Source: Candidatus Sysuiplasma superficiale (GTDB taxonomy: Archaea > Thermoplasmatota > Thermoplasmata > Sysuiplasmatales > Sysuiplasmataceae). Taken from it: a DNA stretch of 64,000 nucleotides. The notes beneath the pieces were generated by a model, which saw only the letters and a program-made list of their open reading frames with translations, did no database searches and was not told where the DNA came from. The stretch is from positions 113,646 through 177,645 of the forward strand of contig JAGVSJ010000002.1 in the NCBI GenBank assembly GCA_019720975.1. The letters are read 5' to 3'. Positions within the stretch are counted from its first letter, which is position 1. Each line of letters begins with the position of its first letter. The position numbers and the translations under genes are program-made. Positions 16,923-25,244 of the stretch are shown here, in pieces.

Positions 16923-17894
16923 TCATACTCCATTGCACCAGTCAATGAATTCGGCAGCGCAGGAGTTAAGGAGTGCCTCCATATCCGCCTCAGACTTGAG
17001 TACAGCTGCCCCAGGATGTCCGCCTGTTTCGCCGCCAAAGCCGGCAGCGATGCTGCGAAAAAGTGTTACAAGATTGAACCCCCTGGCAAGGACACGCTCG
17101 GATGCCCTGCCTGTTACGCGCACAAATCCTCCGCTCTCAGCCGCTACGAATACAGCATCTGCACCCGCGGAAAGCAGAACGGATGCAACAGTGCTTTCGA
17201 ATGCCGAAGAATGTGTGCAGCAAACGGTGAAGCCACCGACGCGTCTGTATACCATTCTCTGCATTCCCTTGAGCACTGCCACCTGCTCACCTTCCTCCAT
17301 TGGCACCGATCTCGAAAGAGTAGGAGATTGAATCTCAAGTCCCGCGAGTTCGAGTAAACTGGCACATGTCCTGAGGGTGGAAGCTGTTGCCCTTTTAAGA
17401 CCACCAGTATCGGAAAGGATGCCAATCAGGAGTACCTCTGCAGCATTCCGTTCCGGCCGTCTTCCCGCGTGTAAAAGGAGTTCGGCAACGATCTCTGAAC
17501 AGGAAGGTGCGCGGGGCACAGTAAGGGAGAGTGTGACACCGTTCTCCTCCGTCTGTCCCTGCTCATGATGGTCTATGACCATAATTGAAGTGCCCCGCTT
17601 CAGATGATCGCGAACGAAGGCTGTATGTGGCGTATCAAGGATAACGGCCAGATCTGCCTGATCTGGGAATTCTTCAGCTACCGGTATGGAGTGGCGTTCA
17701 ATCATCAGCTGTGCAAAGCGATCTGGTTTCGATGGAGACCAGATTGCAGCGCCGGGAAACGCACTGTACAGCGCGTAGGCGGACGCCACGCAATCCGCAT
17801 CCGGATGCGGATGAAGAACGTATACAGGATGCACCTTTGATTCGAGTAAACGAATAGCACCGTCGAACACCGATGCATCATCAGTTGGCTTCAT
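16923..17894 (-). CDS. DHH/DHHA1-family phosphoesterase
   Basis: 323 residues. The N-terminal DHH domain has HPHPDADCVASA (motif I), ILDTPH and IDHHEQG (motif III with the naming DHH), and ILSDTGG (motif IV). The C-terminal DHHA1 domain ends with GGHPGAA. Such proteins hydrolyse short RNAs (nanoRNase), pAp or cyclic dinucleotides; which one is not decided here. It overlaps the end of the prefoldin gene by 14 bases and is the last gene of the exosome superoperon, a position that favours an RNA-related role. Confidence 0.88.
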   Translation of the reverse strand: MKPTDDASVFDGAIRLLESKVHPVYVLHPHPDADCVASAYALYSAFPGAAIWSPSKPDRFAQLMIERHSIPVAEEFPDQADLAVILDTPHTAFVRDHLKRGTSIMVIDHHEQGQTEENGVTLSLTVPRAPSCSEIVAELLLHAGRRPERNAAEVLLIGILSDTGGLKRATASTLRTCASLLELAGLEIQSPTLSRSVPMEEGEQVAVLKGMQRMVYRRVGGFTVCCTHSSAFESTVASVLLSAGADAVFVAAESGGFVRVTGRASERVLARGFNLVTLFRSIAAGFGGETGGHPGAAVLKSEADMEALLNSCAAEFIDWCNGV

Positions 17895-18252
17895 CCTTCT
17901 TCTGTCCCAGCTCCCGGCTGAGCTCGTCCTGGATGGACTGGTACCTTTCCCGCAGATGTTTTTCCTGCCTTTCGACAGTCTTAACCCTTATATCAAGCGT
18001 TTCTTTCTGTTCGGTGAGTTCCTTGACCACGCTCTCCCTGTCCTTGACCCGCAGCATTAGAGATCCAACGTTCTTGTAAATTGGGGCGTCAGGCTCCAGC
18101 CTGTTAAGCTCTTCGATTGCTCTTGTCAGTTCCTTCAGCTGGGCTTCCAGCTGGTAGCGCTGGCTCGCTATCACCTGTATCTGCTGCTGAAGCTGCTGGT
18201 ACTGGTTTATCTGATTCTGAAGTTTTGGACTTATATCGTTCAATTGAATCAC
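17881..18252 (-). CDS. pfdB: Prefoldin subunit beta
   Basis: 123 residues from a GTG start (VIQLNDISPKLQ), the normal length. Two long coiled coils flank a beta hairpin with APIYKNVGSLMLRV, typical of prefoldin beta. It forms the hexameric chaperone that hands unfolded proteins to the thermosome. A frame extends 16 codons upstream, but it would overlap the Pcc1 gene and carries no conserved sequence. It lies eight bases after the Pcc1 stop in the superoperon. Confidence 0.9.
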   Translation of the reverse strand: MIQLNDISPKLQNQINQYQQLQQQIQVIASQRYQLEAQLKELTRAIEELNRLEPDAPIYKNVGSLMLRVKDRESVVKELTEQKETLDIRVKTVERQEKHLRERYQSIQDELSRELGQKKDEAN

Positions 18253-18259
18253 CTTGTTA

Positions 18260-18508
18260 TCAGGATCTCCGGTATCTGTGGAACACTCCGAGTGCCACAT
18301 TCGCCCATCTCATATAAGAATTGAGCGCCGCCCTGAGCGAATGAATGTCCTCGGCTCTGATTACAAGTGCGCCGCCAGGCGGGCTGGCTTCCCAGTGGAC
18401 GCTGCATCGCCTTATCTCGCCCGTTTCAGGCATAAGGGCGTCCAGTAGATAGTCGAACTCATCCTTGGGAAAATAAACACGTCCGATATGCCGGTACTTT
18501 GCCATCAT
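18260..18508 (-). CDS. pcc1: KEOPS complex subunit Pcc1
   Basis: 82 residues. The end of the protein, with IRAEDIHSLRAALNSYMRW, is diagnostic for Pcc1, the small dimerising subunit of the KEOPS complex that installs t6A at tRNA position 37. The start ATGATG overlaps the rpoP stop, so the two genes are coupled. A frame reaches 41 codons further upstream but that is the rpoP sequence read in another frame. Location between rpoP and prefoldin beta is conserved in euryarchaeal superoperons. Confidence 0.85.
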   Translation of the reverse strand: MMAKYRHIGRVYFPKDEFDYLLDALMPETGEIRRCSVHWEASPPGGALVIRAEDIHSLRAALNSYMRWANVALGVFHRYRRS

Positions 18509-18639
18509 CGTGAGATCAGCTGCTTTTTCACACTCGGTCTGTCCTTGACAAATATCTTGGAACCGCACTTGTCGCACTGCAACCCGAATGTGTTGACACC
18601 GGACCTTATCGGTTCGCCACACCTTATGCACTTGTACAT
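18505..18639 (-). CDS. rpoP: RNA polymerase subunit P (Rpb12-like)
   Basis: 44 residues: MYKCIRCGE at the start, LQCDKCGSKI in the middle and a basic tail. The two CxxC pairs make one zinc ribbon, as in archaeal RpoP and eukaryotic Rpb12. It is a small surface subunit needed for stable open complex formation. The ATG overlaps the eL43 stop by one base (TGATG) and the stop overlaps the Pcc1 start. Confidence 0.92.
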   Translation of the reverse strand: MYKCIRCGEPIRSGVNTFGLQCDKCGSKIFVKDRPSVKKQLISR

Positions 18640-18920
18640 CACTTATCCTCCTTTTCTTCGCTTTCCTCTTCTGTCATTTCCTTTGATACCACGGTCTTCC
18701 TGAACTGGCCAACGTATGCACGACCTGCGTACTTGTATCCGCAGTGGGAACAGCTGTAAATGGATGTAGAAACCCTTTTCACGGCAACAATACCGCACCT
18801 CGGACAGGGGACACCTTTCGCTGCCTCCCTCTCAATTTCCAGAATCCTTGATCGAATCCTCACTCCGTAACGCGGACCGTATCTTGCAACGGAACCCACC
18901 TTCTTGGCTGAACTTGACAT
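18639..18920 (-). CDS. rpl37ae: Large ribosomal subunit protein eL43 (L37Ae)
   Basis: 93 residues. KKVGSVARYGPRYGVRIR at the N-terminus and the C4 zinc finger PCPRCGIVAVKRVSTSIYSC then HCGYKYAGRAY identify eL43. The acidic C-terminal tail (EESEEKEDK) is longer than usual. It lies nine bases after the Rrp42 stop. Confidence 0.96.
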   Translation of the reverse strand: MSSSAKKVGSVARYGPRYGVRIRSRILEIEREAAKGVPCPRCGIVAVKRVSTSIYSCSHCGYKYAGRAYVGQFRKTVVSKEMTEEESEEKEDK

Positions 18921-18929
18921 CCATTCACC

Positions 18930-19685
18930 TCACAGTTTATTCCTTATTGTGCTGCCGGCGGCAACAGACATCTTTATGGCAGTCCTGACTTCGTCAAGCG
19001 TGAAATACCCTGTGCCTCCCTTCTGCATTGCCCGTATGTCGCCGTTTTCGTCCGTTGCGACAGTGAGTCTTGCGGAGGATACGTCCTCCTCTTCCAGCGT
19101 CGGATCAACTATGAGCCTATCTCCGATCTTGACTGTTGTACATGAAACTGGCACCGATCTGAGCGGGAGCTGGTAGTTCTCCCCCTTTCCGTATCTCTTG
19201 GCTGGCACCACTGTGTGCTTCAGAGCCGAAATAGCTGCAAGCGATGCGGCATCAAACAGATTGCCGTCATAATCCAGCGGATATACATCGATGTAGAGTA
19301 CCCAGACCTCTTCCTTGGGGGTTATGCAAAGCGCGGACATATCAATAAGCTGGCTTTCCCTGATTCCCCTGTCCACCACTCTTGAAAGTTCAATGGCACT
19401 CGGAGAAGGCGGACCGCTTTCAAAATCGTCAGAGGCCATCGGTATGAGTTCGACGTTGGTGGTAAGGACGCCCTTATCCGGTGAATCGGCGAAAGGTTCG
19501 CCCACCTCCATCTTTATGCCGACAATCACTTCAGTGTTTCCCAGCCTGAGTCTTGCAGACCCTTCAGCACTTTCGACAATCCCGGTTTCAACCGTTATTT
19601 CCCTGAATTCATCAAATTTCCTGCCGTCAGTCCTTACTCCCCGCGACAGGACGTTCAGTATATGACCCCTCTTTACATCCGACAT
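18930..19685 (-). CDS. rrp42: Exosome complex protein Rrp42
   Basis: 251 residues from ATG (MSDVKRGHILN). RNase PH-fold subunit that is inactive itself but forms the hexameric ring with Rrp41. RTDGRKFDEFREI near the start and LDYDGNLFDAASLAAISAL in the second half are typical of Rrp42. It lies 19 bases after rrp41 in the same operon. An ATG six codons upstream is the alternative start. Confidence 0.95.
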   Translation of the reverse strand: MSDVKRGHILNVLSRGVRTDGRKFDEFREITVETGIVESAEGSARLRLGNTEVIVGIKMEVGEPFADSPDKGVLTTNVELIPMASDDFESGPPSPSAIELSRVVDRGIRESQLIDMSALCITPKEEVWVLYIDVYPLDYDGNLFDAASLAAISALKHTVVPAKRYGKGENYQLPLRSVPVSCTTVKIGDRLIVDPTLEEEDVSSARLTVATDENGDIRAMQKGGTGYFTLDEVRTAIKMSVAAGSTIRNKL

Positions 19686-19704
19686 CGGATTCCTTGACAG
19701 CAAA

Positions 19705-20472
19705 TCAGCTCACTTCCCCGGCTTTTGATTCTTCCTCCGAAACAATGACAGAATACTTTCGTTTCAGTGCCTCCTGCTGGAGTGCATATATCCTGGAACA
19801 GCCGCCTTTTGCAAGTTCCACTGCCCTTTCGAATTCGTCCTGTGTCATGTGGCCGTCCATCTGTAGTAGAAGTATCTCGCCAGTTCTCGGAAGGTATGCA
19901 AGAGGAAGATCGGCCTGACCGAAGTTATCCTCCTCCTTGTTCAGATCAAGCACTATGGTGTCTGCAACCTTTCCAGCAGCGCAGGCAGGAACAAGATCCC
20001 TCATTGGTATCCCTGCATCGGCAAGTGCAACTGAAGCGGCAGTAAGACCTGCACATCTGGTACCGGCATTCGCCTGCAGCACCGCTATGTAGACATCTAT
20101 GGAAGTTCTCGGAAACTGTTCCAGAAAGACCACACGCTCAAGCGCCTCAGAAAGTATCTTTGATATCTCTATCGATCTCCTGTCAGGCCCCGGTCTCTTT
20201 CTGTCGTCCACGGAAAACGAGAGCATGTTGTACGCACACTGGACAATAGCCTTTGAAGGATCCTGCAGATGCCTTGGATGACATTCCCGTGGGCCGTACA
20301 CGGCGGCAAGTATCTTGTTCTTTCCCATCTCGACATACGCGGAACCGTCAGCCCTCTTCAGGACCCCCGCCTCTATCTTAATTGGCCTCAGTTCATCCGG
20401 CCGTCTTCCATCCAGCCTTTTTCCGTTCTCATCTATTAATTTTAGCCCTTCGGGCAGATCCATACTCATCAA
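19705..20472 (-). CDS. rrp41: Exosome complex exonuclease Rrp41
   Basis: 255 residues. This is the catalytic RNase PH-type subunit that degrades RNA 3'-to-5' with phosphate or adds tails in reverse. [13 protein letters not shown], the phosphate and RNA-contacting arginines in GPRECHPRH and DRRSIEIS, and the metal region [16 protein letters not shown] ([16 protein letters not shown]) are visible. The second or third Met (MDLPEGLKL) is a likely alternative start. Upstream neighbour Rrp4 supplies the RNA-binding cap. Confidence 0.96.
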   Translation of the reverse strand: MMSMDLPEGLKLIDENGKRLDGRRPDELRPIKIEAGVLKRADGSAYVEMGKNKILAAVYGPRECHPRHLQDPSKAIVQCAYNMLSFSVDDRKRPGPDRRSIEISKILSEALERVVFLEQFPRTSIDVYIAVLQANAGTRCAGLTAASVALADAGIPMRDLVPACAAGKVADTIVLDLNKEEDNFGQADLPLAYLPRTGEILLLQMDGHMTQDEFERAVELAKGGCSRIYALQQEALKRKYSVIVSEEESKAGEVS

Positions 20473-20491
20473 AACACCACGTAAACTTCAC

Positions 20492-21175
20492 TCATCTTCC
20501 ATCCAGATTCCTTTCAAGAAACTCCCTGACCCTGTTGGTGAGTCCGAATGTCTGTGACTCCCTGTCTATCATCCTTATAGCTTTGGCGACTGTGAGAACT
20601 CTCTCAATCTCGCCGTCGATCCATATTCTGCCGTTCTTTCCGACTATGATCCTGCATCCTGAAACCGATCGTAGCATGTCAATCATGGAATTGTTCTTTC
20701 CTATCACCCTTGCAACCTTGCCGAACGGTATGTCAACAACATGTCCTCCATTGAGTTTTCTGAGCCGCTGGTTGCGCATGGTTACCTGAACATGCTTGCT
20801 GTCATCCACGGACAAGATCTCGGCTATCACATTGTCTCCGATTGTCAGATATCTGCCAGTAGCATTGAAATCCACTTTCCAGGGGGATTCCGATGCATGC
20901 AAAAGCGCGGGATATGGCGAATTTATGTCGAGAAGCCAGCTTGAGGCGTTTATCTCGGAGACTGTGCCTATTACTTCATCTCCCCTGAACGGTATGTATT
21001 TGCCGCCGAGGGGAAGAATATCCACGAAACCTCCCCTTGTCGTTCTTATGCCCAGGGTGGAAGAGAAGAAGCCGCTTTGTCTCCTGTACATTCCGAAGCC
21101 TGCCTTGCGACCATCACAGCTTACAGGTTCCCCGGGTACAACAATTTCTCTCACTGCGGAACCTGATTCGGCCAT
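20492..21175 (-). CDS. rrp4: Exosome complex RNA-binding protein Rrp4
   Basis: 227 residues: an N-terminal domain to about residue 65, an S1 domain (VIGTVSEINASSWLLDINSP) at about 65-140 and a KH domain (GRVARVIGKNNSMIDML-like, seen as GKVARVIGKNNSMIDML) to about 205. It caps the exosome ring and feeds RNA substrate. It is followed by Rrp41 after 19 bases. Confidence 0.95.
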   Translation of the reverse strand: MAESGSAVREIVVPGEPVSCDGRKAGFGMYRRQSGFFSSTLGIRTTRGGFVDILPLGGKYIPFRGDEVIGTVSEINASSWLLDINSPYPALLHASESPWKVDFNATGRYLTIGDNVIAEILSVDDSKHVQVTMRNQRLRKLNGGHVVDIPFGKVARVIGKNNSMIDMLRSVSGCRIIVGKNGRIWIDGEIERVLTVAKAIRMIDRESQTFGLTNRVREFLERNLDGR

Positions 21176-21225
21176 TACACTTCACTTTCCAGTATCAATA
21201 TGAACGTGAATTCTAAACCGACACT

Positions 21226-21921
21226 CTATTTTAATATTTTGGTCTCTGCCTTGCCTTTCGTTCTGTGCCCGATTCTTTCGAACATATCCGTCTGAAGACC
21301 CGCCGGTATCTCTACCACGCCTACCCAGCTCCCGTTGCTCAGCCATTCCTCCTTCGTTATCTTGCCGAATGATATCAGATCCTCATAACATTTACCGTAA
21401 TCCTCGCCACTTAATTTCACTGCGATCCGGACGTTTTCAAACCGTATCGGGAGTATTGGTCTAAGCGCGTCAAGGACATCCTGCACCTGCGATTCTGCAG
21501 GTCTGAATGGGTCGATCCTCACCCGTGCCTCTTCCATTGCAGCCTCGATCCTGGCAAGCGGGTGGGGGGTTCTTGTCTGCGGATTTATAGCGTTTCTCGC
21601 AATTATGGCGGCCACCTGTTTCCTCTTGGTTTCAGCCATCACATGACGCTGCTCAGTGGTTAGCTGGACCTGCCCTTTCTGCAGGATGATCCTAGCGACC
21701 TTTCCTATGTCGCTTGTACCGAAAAATTCCTGAAGCTTCTCGGGTGACTGCTTGGAGCCCTTTCTCGCATCCTTGAATATCTCTTCCACAGCCATATGAT
21801 TGGCTATGTCCACCTCTTTGCCCTCTTTGAGATACTTGACGATCTTGGGGTCTATGAGTATCTCGAAGCTCTCTCCCTTCAGTTCGTACCGTCCTATTAT
21901 AGCCTCATCGAGGTCTACCAT
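21226..21921 (-). CDS. sbds: Ribosome maturation protein SBDS (Sdo1)
   Basis: 231 residues from ATG (MVDLDEAIIGRYELKG), the normal archaeal length. Three domains: the FYSH N-terminal fold, a helical middle (QLTTEQRHVMAETKRKQ), and a ferredoxin-like C-terminal domain. It helps release aIF6 from the 50S subunit. A frame 12 codons longer would overlap the psmA stop; the shorter start leaves a 25-base gap. Its place between psmA and rrp4 is conserved in Euryarchaeota. Confidence 0.94.
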   Translation of the reverse strand: MVDLDEAIIGRYELKGESFEILIDPKIVKYLKEGKEVDIANHMAVEEIFKDARKGSKQSPEKLQEFFGTSDIGKVARIILQKGQVQLTTEQRHVMAETKRKQVAAIIARNAINPQTRTPHPLARIEAAMEEARVRIDPFRPAESQVQDVLDALRPILPIRFENVRIAVKLSGEDYGKCYEDLISFGKITKEEWLSNGSWVGVVEIPAGLQTDMFERIGHRTKGKAETKILK

Positions 21922-21946
21922 ATCCGAGCACCGGTATGAAGGCAGA

Positions 21947-22666
21947 TCAGGATGCACCTACAGCCTTCACGAATTTTTCCACTTCTGAAGCTTCAAGTTT
22001 TCTGAAGTTTTCCCCTGCCTGCACCATTCCTACCTCAATGGCCTTTGCATTCAGCTCTTCTTCCGTGGCCTTCCTGAGTCCCTTAAGTGCAAGAACGATT
22101 GCATCCTCAAGCGGCAGATCTTCCTTATAATTCTCCTCGAAGAAATCCATAACCACATTTCTGCCAGCGCCAATTGAACTTGCCTTGTAGGACGCCAGAC
22201 CGCCGCTCGGATCAGTTTCGAAAAGATGCGCGCCTGTATCGTCAACTCCTGCGACCAGAAGTGAGGTACCGAAAGGTCTCACGCCGCCGTATTGCGTGTA
22301 CTGCTGCTTGTAATCACAGATACGCTTTACGAGCGCCTCAACACTGATCCTGTCTCCGTATGTGATCTTGTTCACCTGGGACATGACGCGGGCGTTGTCT
22401 ACGAGAACCCTTGCGTCCGCCACCAGCCCGGAGGTTGCGCATCCGATATGGTCGTCTATCAGATATATCTTCTCCATGGATGAAGGTTCCATAAGTCTGC
22501 TTGCGATACGTTTGTCCACAATGAGCGCCACTCCATCCTTGAATTTGATTCCCACAGTGGTCGTTCCGCGTCTGACAGCTTCCCTCGCATATTCCACCTG
22601 AAATAGCCTTCCATCCGGGGAAAAGACTGTAATTGCCCTATCGTAGGCCATCTGTCCTGGTTGCAT
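21947..22666 (-). CDS. psmA: Proteasome subunit alpha
   Basis: 239 residues; forms the outer rings of the 20S proteasome. MQPGQMAYDRAITVFSPDG at the start, then RLFQVEYA is the alpha-subunit signature that gates the pore, and YDSRAGGVDEET-like features are replaced by the archaeal YGGVRPFGTSLL. Beta subunits are not in the window. It has its own TATA box, so the downstream SBDS-exosome genes can be expressed with it. Confidence 0.97.
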   Translation of the reverse strand: MQPGQMAYDRAITVFSPDGRLFQVEYAREAVRRGTTTVGIKFKDGVALIVDKRIASRLMEPSSMEKIYLIDDHIGCATSGLVADARVLVDNARVMSQVNKITYGDRISVEALVKRICDYKQQYTQYGGVRPFGTSLLVAGVDDTGAHLFETDPSGGLASYKASSIGAGRNVVMDFFEENYKEDLPLEDAIVLALKGLRKATEEELNAKAIEVGMVQAGENFRKLEASEVEKFVKAVGAS

Positions 22667-22710
22667 TATTTAACCAACTCCAAATACGACATAAGTTCCA
22701 GAATGTTTAT

Positions 22711-22722
22711 TCTATTTAAACA
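22711..22722 (-). promoter_or_regulatory. TATA box before psmA
   Basis: The minus strand reads TGTTTAAATAGA about 45-55 bases before the psmA ATG, inside a 104-base A+T-rich gap after the RNase P subunit gene. It suggests that psmA and the downstream exosome genes have a promoter separate from the RNase P gene. Confidence 0.45.
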
Positions 22723-22770
22723 TAAAAACCCTTCTTTCCTGAAAGGTCATATTCCAATAAACTCGTCACT

Positions 22771-23085
22771 TCATCCGCCTTTGCCGTCAAGCATATGAAG
22801 CGATTGTCTGAGTGACCTCAATGTTCCTGAGGTCAGCAGGGTTCTGCACTTGACACGCCCAGCATAAGCGTTCACTTCAGATATCACGCGGGGAAGCAAG
22901 ACATGGGAGCATCTGACTATTGCGATGCTTCCCTCCGCAGAAATGAGCTTCATTCTTGACTCCCTGAACAGCTGGCCGCCCAGGATCACGCCGAGAAGAC
23001 GGACGGCATCCTCTGAACCCTGCGGCGAGGGCTGAATCTCTATTGCGACGTACCGCCTTCGCCCAACCTTATCCTTAACTGTCAC
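22771..23085 (-). CDS. rnp2: Ribonuclease P protein component 2 (Pop5)
   Basis: 104 residues. RRRYVAIEIQP at the N-terminus and the later AIVRCSHVLLPRVISEVN match Pop5/Rnp2, the protein that, with Rpp30, activates the RNase P RNA for tRNA 5' processing. In many archaea Rpp30 (rnp3) is adjacent; it is not seen here on either side. The gene lies 21 bases after the ftsZ stop. Confidence 0.82.
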   Translation of the reverse strand: MTVKDKVGRRRYVAIEIQPSPQGSEDAVRLLGVILGGQLFRESRMKLISAEGSIAIVRCSHVLLPRVISEVNAYAGRVKCRTLLTSGTLRSLRQSLHMLDGKGG

Positions 23086-23106
23086 CGAAAGTATGTGTCA
23101 TTGCGA

Positions 23107-24195
23107 CTACTTAATAAAGTCTACTCCACGGTCACTTACCGTGTCCTGCGGAAGCATGAATGGCGAGCGGACTCCGGTTATGACAACAAGCACTTTTATT
23201 TTGCCTTCCGACTCAGGTTCCACGCTGCATCCCCATATTATCCTTGCCCTTGGCCCCATTGCAGCGGATGCTGCCTCCGCAACCCTCTGCGCCTCCTTGA
23301 GTGTCATGTCACTTCCACCCACGACGCGAATTAGTGCGCCCTTGGCCTCCTTTATGTCCACGTCCCCGAGGAGAGGAGAGGTCAGCGCCTGCCTGAGTGC
23401 GTCCTCGACCCTTTCATCCTTGGCACCAGCAGATTCACCTATACCTATAAGAGCGACGCCTCCGGAGCCCATTATTGTCTTTATATCCGCAAAATCGATG
23501 TTGACAAGTCCGGGCTTGGTGACTATCTCCGTTATGCCCTTTATGCACTGTGCAAGGACTTCGTCCGCAACTCTGAATGCAGCATCCAGAGGAAGTCTTG
23601 GAACAATTTCAAGAAGCTTGTCGTTTGGGATTACAACTGTTGTATCGGCGAAATTCCTGAGGCGCTCCAGCCCGCGAAGGGCGTTCTGCATACGCACTGT
23701 TCCTTCCGCCTTGAATGGAAGTGTCACCACTGCCATGACCAATGATCTGTTTTCCTTTGCTATCTGTGCCACGACTGGAATGGAACCGGTCCCTGTCCCT
23801 CCTCCCATTCCGGCTGTCACAAATACAATATCGTCGTGCTCAACATACTTCCGGATATCCTCGCGTGCTTCCTCTGCAGCCTGATTACCTATTTCGGGCA
23901 GGGCTCCAGCCCCCAGACCGCGTGTCAGTCTCCGTCCGAGGAGCACCTTGTGCGGTGCGTTAAGAAGGAGCAGATGCCTTGCATCCGTGTTGGCAGCGAC
24001 AAGAGATGCGCCAAATACACCTGCCTGATGCAGTCTTCTTATTGTGTTTGATCCGCCACCGCCGCAGCCGATTATGCTTATTCTCACCTTGAGCGAATCT
24101 ACTAAGCGCATCAGTTCTTCGTCTGTGGCGTCCGAAAACGTTCCTTCTGCTCCACCGTGGTCCTGCCTGAGTGCATCCTCTACAATCGATTCCAT
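23107..24195 (-). CDS. ftsZ: Cell division protein FtsZ
   Basis: 362 residues from ATG (MESIVEDALRQD). The GTP-binding signature GGGTGTG is at residues 131-137, preceded by IGCGGGGSNTI, and the T7 synergy loop is FADIKTIMGSGGVAL (Asp contacts gamma-phosphate of the next subunit). It polymerises to form the division ring. A frame reaches 16 codons further upstream but covers the TATA box. The C-terminus lacks an obvious extended tail. Confidence 0.96.
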   Translation of the reverse strand: MESIVEDALRQDHGGAEGTFSDATDEELMRLVDSLKVRISIIGCGGGGSNTIRRLHQAGVFGASLVAANTDARHLLLLNAPHKVLLGRRLTRGLGAGALPEIGNQAAEEAREDIRKYVEHDDIVFVTAGMGGGTGTGSIPVVAQIAKENRSLVMAVVTLPFKAEGTVRMQNALRGLERLRNFADTTVVIPNDKLLEIVPRLPLDAAFRVADEVLAQCIKGITEIVTKPGLVNIDFADIKTIMGSGGVALIGIGESAGAKDERVEDALRQALTSPLLGDVDIKEAKGALIRVVGGSDMTLKEAQRVAEAASAAMGPRARIIWGCSVEPESEGKIKVLVVITGVRSPFMLPQDTVSDRGVDFIK

Positions 24196-24239
24196 TTTGA
24201 TCCCATACCGAGAAAGGTGATTCAGAGATATTGCACATA

Positions 24240-24251
24240 CCATATTTAAAA
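24240..24251 (-). promoter_or_regulatory. TATA box before ftsZ
   Basis: The minus strand reads GTTTTAAATATG about 50 bases before the chosen ftsZ start, leaving a leader of about 20 bases. It also argues against the longer reading frame, whose first ATG falls inside this element. Confidence 0.4.
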
Positions 24252-24332
24252 CATCACATTTTGTCTGACATTCGTCATACGAATCTCGATTAATATCCTA
24301 TGAATTCTGTCAGAAGATCGTGCAGGCTTCTA

Positions 24333-25010
24333 CTATACGTAAGGGGGCAGGACAAATTGGTTATTGCACATTTTGCAGAAGAGGTTGCCGTCAAGTTTCA
24401 GGCCACAATCGCTGCATGTTGGCGGTATTTCCATTCCGCAGCTGCACGTCAGCGTGCCTGCCTTCGAGAGACGGTTGCAGAAGGGGCACTGGATCAGAAC
24501 ATCCGACCCCTTTCCGTAATCTGCACCACAGCAGCTGCAGAACATTTCATCAGGTTCTATCTCACAGTCGCAGACAGGGCAGAGGAAACCTTCAACCGTC
24601 GACAGATGATAGCCGCATTTCAGACAGAAGCTGTCTGAGGGATCAACCTCAGCGGAACAGTTCATGCAATGAAGCGACGAGAATGATCTGTCCTGTCCTG
24701 AATCCGGAAACACAGCATATTTGGGAAGCCATATCCTGTTGATTGGGGCGGATGCACTGCAATCAAACTCCTTCCTGCATCTGCAGCAGCTTCCAAGCAG
24801 TGCAATACAGGCCGTATGATAGACAGCACCGCATTCGCAGCTGTAAGATGACTCAGCTTCGGCTTCAGAGAGACAGACAAGACAGTCATGGCTTCTTTCA
24901 GATACTATCCTTGTCTTCCGTCCGCTGAGGACGAGAAAGAGGTCATTAAAGATGCGAATAATGGTGCGCTTTCCACTGAGATACCCGGACTCAAAGATAT
25001 CTAATGACAC
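24333..25010 (-). CDS. RING-like zinc finger plus multiple zinc ribbons
   Basis: 225 residues with about 30 cysteines. Residues 43-78 form C-x2-C-x11-C-x1-C-x4-H-x2-C-x6-C-x2-C, the C4HC3 order of RINGv/RING-like cross-brace fingers. From about residue 115 on there are further CxxC pairs (CMNC, CLKC, CPVC, CSCC, CPFC, CSC, CSDC, CKMC), arranged like two or three zinc ribbons of the DZR type. No membrane helix is present. Start is GTG, seven bases after the stop of the 57-residue gene. Function is unknown; ubiquitin-like E3 activity would be speculation, and a purely structural or RNA-binding role is equally possible. Confidence 0.65.
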   Translation of the reverse strand: MSLDIFESGYLSGKRTIIRIFNDLFLVLSGRKTRIVSERSHDCLVCLSEAEAESSYSCECGAVYHTACIALLGSCCRCRKEFDCSASAPINRIWLPKYAVFPDSGQDRSFSSLHCMNCSAEVDPSDSFCLKCGYHLSTVEGFLCPVCDCEIEPDEMFCSCCGADYGKGSDVLIQCPFCNRLSKAGTLTCSCGMEIPPTCSDCGLKLDGNLFCKMCNNQFVLPPYV

Positions 25011-25016
25011 CCCATA

Positions 25017-25190
25017 TCACCTTTCAGTGGAACCTACCCACTTATCCCCAGCCGCAAATGCCGCCGTCGTTCTCCTGTACTTCGCGTCCTCCGTGACGGT
25101 GAGCGGGCCAAGCCATCTGCCGCCCCTTTCCAGTGCCGCAGCGCTGATTGTGTGCACATCCGCGGGCAGGTAATCCCTCTCCTTCAACAC
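25017..25190 (-). CDS. 57-residue hypothetical protein upstream of the RING-like gene
   Basis: Frame from GTG (TTG one codon later) with a protein-like composition: LKERDYLPADVHTIS, RWLGPLTVTEDAKYRR. A GGTGA-like ribosome site stands before it and its stop is six bases before the RING-like gene start, so the two are probably co-transcribed. It fills the gap after the metallophosphoesterase gene. No family recognised; no cysteine pairs and no C-terminal diglycine. Confidence 0.4.
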   Translation of the reverse strand: MLKERDYLPADVHTISAAALERGGRWLGPLTVTEDAKYRRTTAAFAAGDKWVGSTER

Positions 25191-25244
25191 TTCACCGGTC
25201 GTAAATGGTTTTGCAACGATACAAACTTTACCTCAATGTTGAAA

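Noticed and set aside
23093..23884. 263-codon plus-strand frame rich in Ser/Thr/Pro
   Set aside because: Antisense to ftsZ; its composition is the usual mirror of the ftsZ codons.
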